Assembly: GCA_016125495.1 (NCBI GenBank)
Contig: WGLQ01000009.1
Span: forward strand, 1 to 64,000
Length of the DNA: 64,000 nucleotides
Direction: 5' to 3'
Source of the DNA: Hyphomicrobiales bacterium
GTDB taxonomy: Bacteria > Pseudomonadota > Alphaproteobacteria > Rhizobiales > RI-29
The notes below the pieces were generated by a model. That model had not been told where the DNA came from. It did not search any database and saw nothing but the letters and a program-made list of their open reading frames with translations. A program made the position numbers and the translations under genes. Shown here one piece after another: positions 1-10,269 of the stretch (position 1 is its first letter; each line of letters starts with the position of its first letter).

Positions 1-246
1 GCAGTCGACGTGCGCATAGTGGCGGTTCGTCGTCTCGTATTCGACGTGCGCGGTCGAAATGGTGATGCCGCGCGCCCGCTCCTCCGGAGCCTTGTCGATC
101 TGATCGTAGGCCGTGAACGTGGCACCGCCCGTTTCGGCCAGGACCTTGGTGATCGCAGCCGTCAGCGACGTCTTGCCATGGTCGACGTGACCGATCGTGC
201 CGATGTTGCAATGCGGCTTATTGCGTTCGAACTTACCCTTGGCCAT
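1..246 (-). CDS. tuf: Elongation factor Tu, N-terminal part (cut by window edge)
   Basis: GTPase that delivers aminoacyl-tRNA to the ribosome in the cytoplasm. The first 82 residues are present, starting at the ATG at 246. They contain the G1 loop GHVDHGKT (residues 19-26) and the switch I motif GITI. The frame runs open off the left edge just after AHVDC, inside the G3 motif DCPG, so about four fifths of the protein lies outside. It is the last gene of the str operon and follows fusA by 55 bp on the same strand. Confidence 0.97.
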   Translation of the reverse strand, partial: MAKGKFERNKPHCNIGTIGHVDHGKTSLTAAITKVLAETGGATFTAYDQIDKAPEERARGITISTAHVEYETTNRHYAHVDC

Positions 247-301
247 ATCCGGCTCTCCATTCCCAGTCAGAATCGCTGATGTCCCCGTTACCGATCGGTG
301 C

Positions 302-2410
302 TCAGGCGAACTTCGCCCGAACCTCCTCGGCAACGGCCTGCGGAACCTGTGCGTAGTGATCGAATTGCATCGTGAACTGCGCACGCCCCTGGCTCATGGA
401 GCGCAACGTGTTCACGTAGCCGAACATGTTCGCCAGCGGCACCATGGCGTTGACGACCAGCGCATTGCCGCGCTGGTCCTGTCCCTGCACCTGCCCGCGC
501 CGCGAATTGAGGTCGCCCATGATGCCGCCGAGATATTCCTCCGGCGTCACCACTTCCACCTTCATGATCGGCTCGAGCAGCTTGGGGCCTGCTTTCTGGG
601 CCCCCTCGCGGAACGCCGCCCGCGAGGCAATCTCGAAGGCCATGACGCTCGAATCGACCTCATGATAGGCACCGTCCGTGAGCGTCACCTTGATGTCGAG
701 CATCGGGAAGCCCGCGAGCACGCCGGTGTCGATCACCGATTTGATGCCCTTCTCGACGCCCGGAATGTATTCCTTCGGCACCGCGCCGCCGATGATCGAA
801 CTCTCGAAGCTGAAGCCCGAATTCGGCTCACCCGGCTCGATCGTCAGTTTGACGCGCGCGAACTGGCCCGTGCCGCCGGTCTGCTTCTTGTGCGTGTAGT
901 CCACCGAGGCGGTCTTGGTGATCGTCTCGCGATAGGCGACCTGCGGCTGGCCGATATTGGCCTCCACCTTGAACTCGCGACGCATGCGGTCGACGATGAT
1001 GTCGAGGTGCAGCTCGCCCATCCCCTTGATGATGGTCTGGCCGCTCTCGGGATCGCTGGCGACGCGGAAAGACGGGTCCTCCTGCGCGAGGCGGTTGAGC
1101 GCGAGCGCCATCTTCTCCTGGTCGCCCTTCGACTTCGGCTCGACCGCGATCTCGATCACCGGGTTCGGGAACTCCATGCGCTCGAGGATCACCGGCTTGA
1201 GGGGATCGCAGAGCGTGTCGCCCGTCGTCACATCCTTGAGGCCGGCGAGCGCGACGATGTCGCCCGCGTACGCCTCTTTAATGTCCTCGCGGCTGTTGGC
1301 GTGCATCAGCAGCATGCGCCCGACCCGCTCTTTCTTCTCCTTGACCGTGTTGAGCACGGCCTGGCCGGCCTCGAGACGGCCCGAGTAGATGCGGCAGAAC
1401 GTCAACGAGCCGACGAACGGGTCGTTCATGATCTTGAACGCGAGCATGCCGAGCGGCTCGCTGTCCGACGACTTGCGCACGATCTCGGCGCCCGTCTTGA
1501 CGTCGATGCCCTTGATGTCGGGCACGTCGGCCGGGGCCGGAAGATAATGAATGACGGCGTCGAGCAGCGGCTGCACGCCCTTGTTCTTGAAGGCCGAGCC
1601 GCAGAACACGGGGAAAAACTGCACCTCACAAGTGCCCCTGCGAACGAGCGCGCGAATTCCCGCCTCGTCGGGCATTTCACCCTCGAGATAAGCCTCGGTC
1701 GCGGCCTCGTCGACTTCGACGACCGTCTCGATCAGCTTCTCGCGATACTCCTCGCACTGGGCCCGCATCTCGGCCGGGATTTCCTCTTCGCGGAACTTCG
1801 CGCCGAGGGTCTCTTCCTCCCAGATGATCGCCTTCATGCGCACCAGATCGACGACCCCGACGAACTGGTTCTCGGCTCCGATCGGCAGCTGCATGACCAC
1901 CGGCTTGGCCCCGAGCCGGTCGCGGATCATCTTGACACAATTGAAGAAATCGGCGCCGGTCTTGTCCATCTTGTTGACGAAGAACATCCGCGGCACGTGG
2001 TACTTGTCGCCCTGGCGCCAGACCGTCTCGGTCTGCGGCTCGACGCCGGCGTTGGCATCGAGGAGGGCAACCGCGCCGTCGAGCACGCGCAGCGAGCGCT
2101 CCACCTCGATGGTGAAGTCGACGTGGCCGGGCGTGTCGATGATGTTGACGCGGTGGCGTGGCCCGAGCGGCTGGCCGGAGATATCGAGGAGCTGCCAGAA
2201 CGTCGTCGTCGCGGCCGACGTGATCGTAATGCCGCGCTCCTGCTCCTGCTCCATCCAATCCATCGTCGCGGCGCCGTCGTGGACTTCGCCGATCTTGTGG
2301 CTCTTACCCGTATAATAGAGGATGCGCTCCGTCGTCGTCGTTTTACCGGCGTCGATGTGAGCCATGATCCCGATGTTACGATAGAGCTCGATGGGGGTTT
2401 CGCGTGCCAT
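302..2410 (-). CDS. fusA: Elongation factor G
   Basis: Translocation GTPase of the ribosome, 702 residues, full length for bacterial EF-G. The G1 loop AHIDAGKT is at residues 17-24, and DTPGHVDF and NKMDKTGAD (G3, G4) follow. Domains II-V continue to the C-terminal motif region with [13 protein letters not shown]. It is the third gene of the minus-strand order rpsL-rpsG-fusA-tuf and is presumably co-transcribed with them. The ATG at 2410 is preceded by a purine-rich AAGAGAGAA stretch as ribosome binding site. Nothing looks aberrant. Confidence 0.99.
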   Translation of the reverse strand: MARETPIELYRNIGIMAHIDAGKTTTTERILYYTGKSHKIGEVHDGAATMDWMEQEQERGITITSAATTTFWQLLDISGQPLGPRHRVNIIDTPGHVDFTIEVERSLRVLDGAVALLDANAGVEPQTETVWRQGDKYHVPRMFFVNKMDKTGADFFNCVKMIRDRLGAKPVVMQLPIGAENQFVGVVDLVRMKAIIWEEETLGAKFREEEIPAEMRAQCEEYREKLIETVVEVDEAATEAYLEGEMPDEAGIRALVRRGTCEVQFFPVFCGSAFKNKGVQPLLDAVIHYLPAPADVPDIKGIDVKTGAEIVRKSSDSEPLGMLAFKIMNDPFVGSLTFCRIYSGRLEAGQAVLNTVKEKKERVGRMLLMHANSREDIKEAYAGDIVALAGLKDVTTGDTLCDPLKPVILERMEFPNPVIEIAVEPKSKGDQEKMALALNRLAQEDPSFRVASDPESGQTIIKGMGELHLDIIVDRMRREFKVEANIGQPQVAYRETITKTASVDYTHKKQTGGTGQFARVKLTIEPGEPNSGFSFESSIIGGAVPKEYIPGVEKGIKSVIDTGVLAGFPMLDIKVTLTDGAYHEVDSSVMAFEIASRAAFREGAQKAGPKLLEPIMKVEVVTPEEYLGGIMGDLNSRRGQVQGQDQRGNALVVNAMVPLANMFGYVNTLRSMSQGRAQFTMQFDHYAQVPQAVAEEVRAKFA

Positions 2411-2476
2411 CGTCGTTCTCTCTTGCGTGAGGCCGGACCGAACCGTCGCCTCGCTTAGCTACGTTGCACCCGGCGC

Positions 2477-2959
<483 letters not shown>

Positions 2960-3049
2960 TCACGCTGTCTTCTGTCCGCCGTGGTTCCTGACACGCCGGC
3001 CGGCGCACCGCTCGTGGCGCCACCAAGGCCCGGCGCCGTTCCTGTCGGC

Positions 3050-3421
3050 TTACTTCGGCCGCTTGGCCCCGTACTTCGAGCGCCGCTGACGGCGCTTCGG
3101 CAGTCCCTGCGTATCGAGCACGCCGCGGATGATGTGATAACGCACGCCCGGCAGGTCCTTCACGCGGCCCCCGCGGATCATGACCACCGAGTGCTCCTGC
3201 AGGTTGTGCCCCTCGCCCGGGATGTAGCTCGTCACCTCGAAACCGTTGGTCAGCCTGACACGGGCGACCTTGCGCAGCGCCGAGTTCGGCTTCTTCGGCG
3301 TCGTCGTATAGACGCGCGTGCAAACGCCCCGCCGCTGCGGGCACGACTGCATCGCAGGCACCTTGTTGCGCTTCGTCGGCCGCACGCGCGGCTTGCGGAT
3401 CAGCTGCTGAATGGTCGGCAT
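3050..3421 (-). CDS. rpsL: 30S ribosomal protein S12
   Basis: Decoding-centre protein of the small subunit, 123 residues. The start is placed at the ATG at 3421 ([12 protein letters not shown]), the universal S12 N-terminus. The frame stays open about 108 bp further upstream, but that extension has no S12 homology. The conserved [13 protein letters not shown] loop (streptomycin region) and the [10 protein letters not shown] loop are both intact with the normal lysines, so no streptomycin-resistance substitution is evident. It is the first gene of the str operon and is preceded by a leader of about 220 nt containing strong inverted repeats. Confidence 0.98.
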   Translation of the reverse strand: MPTIQQLIRKPRVRPTKRNKVPAMQSCPQRRGVCTRVYTTTPKKPNSALRKVARVRLTNGFEVTSYIPGEGHNLQEHSVVMIRGGRVKDLPGVRYHIIRGVLDTQGLPKRRQRRSKYGAKRPK

Positions 3422-3485
3422 GCGTTCCGTCCGGTCTCTTTGACAACGGCCCCCCCCGTGAGGGGTGCACAAAAACAAGTGTGAT

Positions 3486-3535
3486 GAGCCGCGATGCCCA
3501 CTTGGCATCCGGCTCTGACAGCAGAGCATCGCGGC
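3486..3535 (-). promoter_or_regulatory. Structured leader of the str operon with competing hairpins
   Basis: Two mutually exclusive structures can be drawn. One pairs 10-bp perfect arms, GCCGCGATGC at 3488-3497 with GCATCGCGGC at 3526-3535. The other pairs GAGCC+GATGCC (3486-3490 and 3493-3498) with GGCATC+GGCTC (3504-3509 and 3511-3515). They share bases 3488-3497. No U-run follows, so this is not a simple terminator. It lies 65-115 nt upstream of rpsL within the predicted transcript. A regulatory role is inference. Confidence 0.45.
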
Positions 3536-3651
3536 CCCTGACTTGGGGGCGATGATGCATCAGTTCTGGCATTCGGTTTCGTGCTGCAGCGTTTAGGTCG
3601 CGTATTGGCACGCGACGCAAAGCCGACCTACCGCCTGCAGAGAGTGCGCGG

Positions 3652-3680
3652 AAACTAGCTCCTGTCGCCCAGGTCGTCAA
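3652..3680 (-). promoter_or_regulatory. Candidate sigma-70 promoter of the str operon
   Basis: On the minus strand TTGACG (3680-3675) is followed by exactly 17 bp and TAGTTT (3657-3652). This is a good -35 and a fair -10 for a vegetative promoter. It would start transcription near 3645 and give rpsL a leader of about 220 nt. Confidence 0.45.
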
Positions 3681-3915
3681 CACCGTCTGAGCGCGATTTG
3701 CAAGAAAGTTCGTGTTCCGGCCTCGCCAACCGGAGGTCGGACAGGGAGAGGAGCGGCTTCGACGGCGAACGGCGCGCGAATTTGCTGGATGCATCCGGCG
3801 CAGGCAAGCGCGAACCCACGCCCGCCCCCATGGCCCAGCGCCCGGCGCCCGACGGCTTCCGCGATGATCCGCTCATCCCGGCTCAACCATGGCATCCGAC
3901 ACACGCGCCATTCGG

Positions 3916-3944
3916 TTTCACATGCGGACCCAATGGGCTAGAAT
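3916..3944 (+). promoter_or_regulatory. Candidate promoter of the winged-helix gene
   Basis: A near-consensus -10 TAGAAT (3939-3944) lies 17 bp downstream of a poor -35, TTTCAC (3916-3921). It would start transcription about 43 nt before the ATG at 3994. The region 3681-3915 between this and the str promoter shows nothing else I can name. Confidence 0.35.
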
Positions 3945-3993
3945 GCTCCCCTGTCGCGAGCCCCCCGGCCCGACAGAGTATGGAGTACGGCTC

Positions 3994-4680
3994 ATGTTCA
4001 CCTGGGATGCTGCCGGTCTGCTGGGTGTTCTCGGTAATCCGCTGCGTTTGCGCATCGTTGGCCAGCTAGCCCCGCTCGCCGGCGACAGCATCACCCTTTC
4101 ACGCCTCGCCGCCCGCCTCGGGGAACCCACGGACCGCATCCGCGCAGCCGTCACCCCCTTGCAGGAAGTGGGACTTGTGCTGGTCGAGCGAACCGGTCGT
4201 GCCACCCGCTACCGCACCGACGATGCGCTGCTTGCCGCGCTGCTCGAATACCTCGCGCGCCGTCTCGCGCCTGTCGAGCCTGCTGGTCGGCCGAAAAGCC
4301 AACCGGCACGCCGCCGGCCGCGATCGCTCGTGGCCGCGCTTTCCGAGCCCGACGCAACGGCTTCACGAGTGACGACGACGGGCGCTGCGACCGTTGCAGC
4401 GACGCTGTCGTCATCGAACGAAGGCACCGTCCCTGAGCGGGTCCGCATCCGCGCCCGATCCCGCCCGCATCTGGCTGGAAAACCGTCCCTCGAGCCGTCC
4501 GCGGCCGCCAGCCATATCTCTGACGGTAGCGGCAAGGCGGTCGCCTCGACAGCACGCGTGAATACCCTGGTTGCAAGCAAGTCCGGCCGCGAGCCAACGC
4601 TCCCTGCGAATGTGTCAGCGCGGCGCCGAGAGCGTCGACCCAGCCCCGAAGGCACGGTCGTCGGTGCCGGTCTCACCTGA
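3994..4680 (+). CDS. ArsR-like winged-helix protein with long disordered tail
   Basis: 228 residues. The first 80 form a winged helix-turn-helix of the ArsR/MarR kind: LLGVLGNPLRLRIVGQLA opens the fold, SRLAARLGEPTDRIRAAVTPL is the recognition segment, and RTGRATRYRTDD is the wing. The remaining 140 residues are Arg/Ser/Ala/Pro-rich and look disordered and basic. The ATG at 3994 is chosen because GGAG sits 8 nt upstream and the fold begins within five residues; an upstream start at 3889 would add non-homologous sequence. It is convergent with dnaE (17 bp apart). It is probably a DNA-binding regulator. No metal-binding cysteines are present, so metal sensing is not supported. Confidence 0.7.
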   Translation: MFTWDAAGLLGVLGNPLRLRIVGQLAPLAGDSITLSRLAARLGEPTDRIRAAVTPLQEVGLVLVERTGRATRYRTDDALLAALLEYLARRLAPVEPAGRPKSQPARRRPRSLVAALSEPDATASRVTTTGAATVAATLSSSNEGTVPERVRIRARSRPHLAGKPSLEPSAAASHISDGSGKAVASTARVNTLVASKSGREPTLPANVSARRRERRPSPEGTVVGAGLT

Positions 4681-4697
4681 GCTCGGCCCCGCCGAAG

Positions 4698-7600
4698 CTA
4701 CCCCTCGACGACCGCGATGACCCCGGGCAGCGCCCGCAGCCTCTCGGCCCGCCCCGGCGATACGTCGTAGCCGCCGGGAAGCTCCACGACGACCTCGCGG
4801 TGGCGCTCGGCGAGCTGGATCTCGAGACGCACCCGCCCGGCCCCCTCGCTCGCCAGCCCTTCGCGCAGCGCACTCCAGACCGTGCCCGCCCCGAGCCGCA
4901 GTGTCAGTCGCTTTCGGATGCGGTTCGCCGCCACATCGAGCGACTCCACCGACGCCACCCGCAACCGCAAGCTCTCGTCGTCGCCGTCGGCATGGACGTG
5001 CACCAGCACCGGCGTGCCGGTCTCGAGCAGGTCCGACGCGCTCGTCAAGAGCTCCGAGAACACCATGGCCTCGAATTGGCCAGACGGATCGGAAAAGCCG
5101 GCGAATGCGAACTTGTTGCCCTTGGCCGAGCGCCGGATGCGGCAGCTGGTGACTGTTGCAGCGAGCGTCGTCGAAAGGCCCGGAAAGGCCCGATCCGCGA
5201 ATGCCGCGTACCGCTCGACGCCGAGCTGTTCGAGCACCGAGGCGTACTGATCGATCGGGTGACCGGTGAGATAGAAGCCGACCGCGTCGAACTCCCGCGT
5301 CAAACGCTCCGTTGCGACCCATGGCCGCACCGGCCGCAGATCGACCTGCCCGCCCTCGGGCCCCTCGTCCGCGACCACCGCAAAGAGCCCGATCTGACCG
5401 CTCGAGCGGTCGCTCGCCAGACGCTGCGCGGTGGCCATGATCGTCTCGGCATTGGCGTGCACCGTCGCGCGATCGACGCCGAGCGCATCGAAGGCGCCCG
5501 CCGCCGCCAGCGTTTCGATGGTTCGCCGGTTGAAGGCGCGGGCATCGATGCGCTGAGCGAAGTCGTCGAGGCTCTCGAACGGTCCGCCGCGCGCGCGCGT
5601 TGCCTCGATCTGTTCGACAACGCCCCGCCCGATGCTCTTGATCGCCGCCAGCGCATAGCGGATGGCCCCGCCCTCCGGGGAGAAGTCGACGCCGGAGGCA
5701 TTGACACAGGGCGGCCGCACCTCGATGCCGAGCCGGCTCGCCTCACGGCAAAAGAGCGTCAGCTTGTCGGTATTGCCCATGTCGAACGTCATGGACGCCG
5801 CAAGGAAGGCGACCGGATGGTTCGCCTTGAGATAGGCCGTCTGGTAGGCGAGCAGCGCATAGGCCGCAGCATGCGACTTGTTGAAGCCGTAGCCCGCGAA
5901 CTTGTCGACGAGGTCGAAGATGCCGCCGGCCTTGGCCTTGTCGACGCCGCGCTGGACCGCGCCATCGACGAAGCGGGTGCGCTGCTGCGCCATCTCCTCC
6001 TTGATTTTTTTTCCCATGGCACGACGCAGCAGATCGGCCTCTCCGAGCGAATAGCCCGAGAGGACTTGAGCGATTTGCATCACCTGCTCCTGGTAGATGA
6101 TGACGCCGTAGGTCTCCCCCAGGATCGGCTCGAGCAGGGGATGCGGATACTCGACCGCCTCGAGCCCGTGCTTGCGGTTGATGTACGTCGGGATGTTTTC
6201 CATCGGCCCCGGCCGGTAGAGCGAGACCATGGCGATGATGTCCTCGAAGCGGTCGGGCTTCAGCCGCTTGAGGCTCTCGCGCATGCCGACGGATTCGAGC
6301 TGGAAAACGCCCGCCGTATCGCCCCGTGCCAGCAGTTCGTAGCTCGCCCGGTCGTCCAGAGCGAGGCGCTCGAGATCGATTTCCCCTCCCCCTCGGCGAA
6401 CCAGTTCGACCGCGCGCTCGATCACGGTCAACGTCTTGAGACCGAGGAAGTCGAACTTGACGAGGCCCGCCGGCTCCACCCACTTCATGTTGAACTGCGT
6501 CGCCGGCAGGGCCGATCGCGGATCGCGATAGAGCGGCACGAGCTGCGTCAGCGGGCGATCCCCGATCACCACCCCCGCCGCATGGGTCGATGCATGCCGA
6601 TAGAGGCCTTCGAGCTTCATGCCGATCGCGAGCAGGTTCGCGACCGTCTCGTCGCCGTCGCGCGCCTCCGCGAGACGCGGTTCGTCTCCGATCGCCTGCT
6701 CGAGCGTGACCGGGTTGGCGGGATTGTTCGGCACGAGCTTGCACAGCCGGTCGACCTGCGTATAGGGCAACTGCAATACGCGCCCGACGTCGCGCAGGAC
6801 GGCGCGGGCCTGCAGCTTGCCGAACGTGATGATCTGGGCAACGCGATCGGCGCCGTATTTCTCCTGCACGTAGCGGATCACCTCGTCGCGGCGGTCCTGG
6901 CAGAAGTCGATGTCGAAATCCGGCATCGAGACGCGCTCGGGATTGAGGAACCGCTCGAAGAGGAGACCGAAACGCAGGGGATCGAGGTCGGTGATGGTGA
7001 GCGCCCATGCGACCACCGAACCGGCACCGGAGCCGCGCCCGGGTCCGACCGGGATCGAATGGCTCTTGGCCCACTTGATGAAGTCCGCGACGATGAGGAA
7101 ATATCCAGGGAACTTCATGCTCGTGATGATCGAGAGTTCGAACTCGAGACGCGCGCGATAATCCTCCTCGGCGTATCCGGGCGCGACGCCTCCCGTTGCC
7201 AGCCTTCGGGCGAGCCCCTCGCGGGCCTGGCGCGCGAGTTCGGCGGCCTCGGCGGCCTGATGCGCGATTGTATCGCCCCCTGCCTCGGTGGCGACGAACT
7301 GTGGCAGGATGGGCTTGCGCGTACGCGGGCGAACGGCACAGCGCCGGGCGATCTCGATGGTCGCATCGATCGCCTCCGGCAGATCCGCAAAAAGCCGTCC
7401 CATCTCGGCCTGCGACTTGAAATAGTGCTCGCGCGTCAAGCGACGCCGCTCGTCCTCGGCAACGTAGGTGCCGGCAGCGATGCAGATGAGCGCGTCGTGC
7501 GCCTCGTGATCGTCGGGCGTCGCGAAATAGGGCTCGTTGCTGGCGACGATCGCTAGTCCCTCGCGATAGGCGAGGTCCACCAGCTGCCCCTCGACCGCGC

Positions 7601-8177
7601 GCTCCCCGGCGAGGCCGTGGCGCTGCAGTTCGACGTAGAGACGGTCACCGAACGCCGAAGCGAGCCGCGCGACCAGACCCTGCGCATCCGCCTCGCGCCC
7701 GGCCGCGAACGTGCGATCGACCGGTCCGTCCGGTCCACCCGTGAGACAGATGAGGCCTTCGGCCTTCTCGGCAACGAGTTCCAGCCCGACCGCCGCTCCC
7801 CCCTCGCCACCCCGATCGAGATAGGCCCGGCTGGTCAGCTCCATGAGATTGGCGTAACCGCGCTCGTCCTTGGCGATGAGCACCAGCCCACCCGCCACCC
7901 AGCCACCGCGCCCCTCGTCCTTGCCGCGCTGATCCTTGCCCGCGGCCGGAGGCGAAAGCGTCAGAACGGACCCGATGATCGGCTGGATGCCGCTACCCGC
8001 CGCCTTCTCCGAGAATTCGAGAGCGCCGAAGAGATTGCCCGTGTCGGCGATACCGACGGCGACCATCCCATCGGCCTTGGCAAGCCCGACGAGCTTGCCG
8101 ACCGGTAGCGCGCCCTCCAGCAGTGAATACGCTGAGTGCACCCGCAAATGCACGAAGGGACGAATGTCGCCCGCCAT
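4698..8177 (-). CDS. dnaE: DNA polymerase III alpha subunit
   Basis: Replicative polymerase catalytic subunit, 1159 residues, matching the DnaE1 length of about 1160. An N-terminal PHP domain starts HLRVHSAYSLLEGA. The palm motif GPGRGSGAGS is near residue 375. The catalytic aspartates are in PDFDIDF near residue 418, followed by the finger/thumb segments, helix-hairpin-helix, and an OB-fold near residues 1000-1080. Start ATG at 8177. It sits downstream of lolD in the same direction with a gap of about 90 bp, a gene order common in Hyphomicrobiales. Confidence 0.98.
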   Translation of the reverse strand: MAGDIRPFVHLRVHSAYSLLEGALPVGKLVGLAKADGMVAVGIADTGNLFGALEFSEKAAGSGIQPIIGSVLTLSPPAAGKDQRGKDEGRGGWVAGGLVLIAKDERGYANLMELTSRAYLDRGGEGGAAVGLELVAEKAEGLICLTGGPDGPVDRTFAAGREADAQGLVARLASAFGDRLYVELQRHGLAGERAVEGQLVDLAYREGLAIVASNEPYFATPDDHEAHDALICIAAGTYVAEDERRRLTREHYFKSQAEMGRLFADLPEAIDATIEIARRCAVRPRTRKPILPQFVATEAGGDTIAHQAAEAAELARQAREGLARRLATGGVAPGYAEEDYRARLEFELSIITSMKFPGYFLIVADFIKWAKSHSIPVGPGRGSGAGSVVAWALTITDLDPLRFGLLFERFLNPERVSMPDFDIDFCQDRRDEVIRYVQEKYGADRVAQIITFGKLQARAVLRDVGRVLQLPYTQVDRLCKLVPNNPANPVTLEQAIGDEPRLAEARDGDETVANLLAIGMKLEGLYRHASTHAAGVVIGDRPLTQLVPLYRDPRSALPATQFNMKWVEPAGLVKFDFLGLKTLTVIERAVELVRRGGGEIDLERLALDDRASYELLARGDTAGVFQLESVGMRESLKRLKPDRFEDIIAMVSLYRPGPMENIPTYINRKHGLEAVEYPHPLLEPILGETYGVIIYQEQVMQIAQVLSGYSLGEADLLRRAMGKKIKEEMAQQRTRFVDGAVQRGVDKAKAGGIFDLVDKFAGYGFNKSHAAAYALLAYQTAYLKANHPVAFLAASMTFDMGNTDKLTLFCREASRLGIEVRPPCVNASGVDFSPEGGAIRYALAAIKSIGRGVVEQIEATRARGGPFESLDDFAQRIDARAFNRRTIETLAAAGAFDALGVDRATVHANAETIMATAQRLASDRSSGQIGLFAVVADEGPEGGQVDLRPVRPWVATERLTREFDAVGFYLTGHPIDQYASVLEQLGVERYAAFADRAFPGLSTTLAATVTSCRIRRSAKGNKFAFAGFSDPSGQFEAMVFSELLTSASDLLETGTPVLVHVHADGDDESLRLRVASVESLDVAANRIRKRLTLRLGAGTVWSALREGLASEGAGRVRLEIQLAERHREVVVELPGGYDVSPGRAERLRALPGVIAVVEG

Positions 8178-8266
8178 CCCGCTTGCTCCTCACCTCGACC
8201 AGGAAACATGCAGAATGGGCCGATTCCGCCACCGGCCACAACGCTGCCCGCGGTCGGCGGGGACCG

Positions 8267-8977
8267 TCAGCGACGGTGCGCCGCGCCGACCTCGCCGCTC
8301 GTCAGTTCGACGAGCCGCCCCTCGGCGAGCCGCAACGTGCGGTCCATACGGGCGGCGAGTTCGAGATTGTGCGTGGCGATGAGAGCCGCGACACGCTCAC
8401 GCCGGATCAGCTCGACGAGGGCCGCGAAAACCCGCTCGGCGGTTTCCGGATCGAGGTTGCCGGTCGGCTCGTCGGCCAGCAGCACGTGCGGACCGTTGGC
8501 GAGTGCGCGCGCGATCGCCACGCGCTGCTGTTCGCCGCCGGAGAGTTCGGCCGGGCGGTGTCCCATCCGCCCCTCGAGCCCGAGCGACGCGAGCATCGAC
8601 TTCGCCCGCTCCGTCCCCTCGCGCCGGCTGCGCCCGAGGATGAGCTGCGGAATGAGCACGTTCTCGAGGGCCGAGAACTCCGGCAGCAGGTGGTGGAACT
8701 GGTAGACGAAGCCGATGGCGCTACGCCTGAGGCGCGTGCGCGAGCTGTCGTCCATCTTCGAGCAATCCTCGCCATCGATGACGACGCGCCCATTGTTCGG
8801 CCGTTCGAGGAGACCGGCGACATGCAGGAGTGACGACTTTCCCGCACCGGACGGGCCGACCAGCGCCACGCATTCGCCAGCGTCGATGTACGTACTCGCC
8901 CCGCGCAGCACCTCGATGGTGCGGCTGCCCTGCTCGAAGGTACGCACGATGCCGTCCAATTCGATCGCGTGTGCCAT
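8267..8977 (-). CDS. lolD: Lipoprotein-releasing ABC transporter ATPase
   Basis: ATPase that drives transfer of outer-membrane lipoproteins from the inner membrane to LolA, 236 residues. Walker A GPSGAGKS is at residues 41-48. The signature [15 protein letters not shown] and Walker [13 protein letters not shown] are both intact. Its start (ATG at 8977) lies 5 bp after the stop of the permease gene lolC, so the two are one transcriptional unit. Sequence type and partner put it in the LolD/MacB group; the four-helix LolC-type partner supports LolD. Confidence 0.95.
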   Translation of the reverse strand: MAHAIELDGIVRTFEQGSRTIEVLRGASTYIDAGECVALVGPSGAGKSSLLHVAGLLERPNNGRVVIDGEDCSKMDDSSRTRLRRSAIGFVYQFHHLLPEFSALENVLIPQLILGRSRREGTERAKSMLASLGLEGRMGHRPAELSGGEQQRVAIARALANGPHVLLADEPTGNLDPETAERVFAALVELIRRERVAALIATHNLELAARMDRTLRLAEGRLVELTSGEVGAAHRR

Positions 8978-8982
8978 CAGCG

Positions 8983-10269
8983 TCACTCGTACCTCAACGC
9001 CTCGACCGGATCGAGCCGGGAGGCCTTCCAGGACGGATAGACCGTCGCGAGAACCGAGAGGCTGAGCGCCATGATCACGATGGAGGTCGTCTCCCCGACA
9101 TCGATCTTGGCCGGTAGCGTGGCGAGATAATAGACGTTGGGATCGAACATGGTGGTGCCCGTGAGGGCGCTCACCCCCTGGCGAATGCTCTCGATGTTGC
9201 GGCAGAAGATGATCCCGAGGATCAAACCGACGATTGTCCCGACAATGCCGATGCTCGCTCCGGTGATGAGGAAAACGCGCATCACCGCGCCGCGCGTGGC
9301 CCCCATCGTGCGAAGGATCGCGATATCGCGGCCCTTGTCCTTCACCAGCATCATCAGGCCGGAAATGATGTTGAGCGCGGCCACCAGCACGATCAGGCTG
9401 AGGATGATGAACATGACGTTGCGCTCGACCTCGAGCACGGTGAAGAAGCTCTCGTTGCGCTCCGTCCAGTCGCTGACGAACACGGTCGGCCCGCCCGCCT
9501 GGCGCAACTGTGGGATCAACCCGGCGATCGTCTCGGGATCGTCGACCAGCATCTCGAGCACCGTGACCGCACCCGGCTGGTTGAAATAAATCTGCGCCTC
9601 GTCGAGCGGCATGAAGACGATCGAGCGGTCGTACTCCGACATGCCGATCTCGAAGGTCGCAACGACCTTGTACTGCTTGATGTTGGGCTTGGTCCCGAAG
9701 ACCGTGGTCTTGCCGCGCGGATTGATGATCGTGACGAAATCGCCGATGCCGACGCGCAGGTTCTGCGCGAGCCGCGTGCCGATGGCGATGCCCCCCGAGG
9801 CGTCGAAACCCTCGAGGCTCCCCTCCTGGATGCGCCCGCCGATCAGTGGCAAGCCGGCGATATCGTTCCCGCGCATGCCCCGCACGAGCGCGCCAGCCGT
9901 GTTGGCTGGGCCGGACATCATGACCTGCCCCTCGACCATCGGCATCACTTTGCTCACGCCCCCGACCGTTCGCAGGCGAGAGGCGACGTCGTCGTAGTCC
10001 TCGAAACGACCGCCGATCTTGTGCACGATGGCGTGGCCGTTGACCCCGAGGATCTTGTCGAACAGCTCCGCGCGAAAACCGTTCATGACGGCCATCACGA
10101 CGATCAGGGTCATCACTCCGAGCACGATGCCGATGAACGAGAATCCGGCGATCACCGAGATGAGCCCCTCGCGCCGCCGAGCCCCGAGATAACGCAGCGC
10201 CAGCATCCACTCGAACGGTGCGAATGGCGGCGTCTCGCGCCCCTTGCTCCTTGGCCGCGGCGAGCTCAA
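8983..10269 (-). CDS. lolC: Lipoprotein-releasing ABC transporter permease (LolC/E type)
   Basis: Inner-membrane permease, 428 residues. One transmembrane helix follows the N-terminal [15 protein letters not shown] motif, then a periplasmic domain of about 220 residues, then three C-terminal helices ending with DPVEALRYE, the typical FtsX/LolC architecture. The start is a TTG at 10269 whose TG overlaps the TGA stop of proS (sequence TTGA), suggesting translational coupling. Only one LolC/E-type gene is present here, as is usual where a single permease forms the homodimer. Confidence 0.93.
   Translation of the reverse strand: MSSPRPRSKGRETPPFAPFEWMLALRYLGARRREGLISVIAGFSFIGIVLGVMTLIVVMAVMNGFRAELFDKILGVNGHAIVHKIGGRFEDYDDVASRLRTVGGVSKVMPMVEGQVMMSGPANTAGALVRGMRGNDIAGLPLIGGRIQEGSLEGFDASGGIAIGTRLAQNLRVGIGDFVTIINPRGKTTVFGTKPNIKQYKVVATFEIGMSEYDRSIVFMPLDEAQIYFNQPGAVTVLEMLVDDPETIAGLIPQLRQAGGPTVFVSDWTERNESFFTVLEVERNVMFIILSLIVLVAALNIISGLMMLVKDKGRDIAILRTMGATRGAVMRVFLITGASIGIVGTIVGLILGIIFCRNIESIRQGVSALTGTTMFDPNVYYLATLPAKIDVGETTSIVIMALSLSVLATVYPSWKASRLDPVEALRYE

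Noticed and set aside
197-2458. Very long plus-strand open frame antisense to fusA
   Set aside because: It mirrors the EF-G gene; the translation is His/Arg/Asp-rich with no domain. High-GC antisense artefact.
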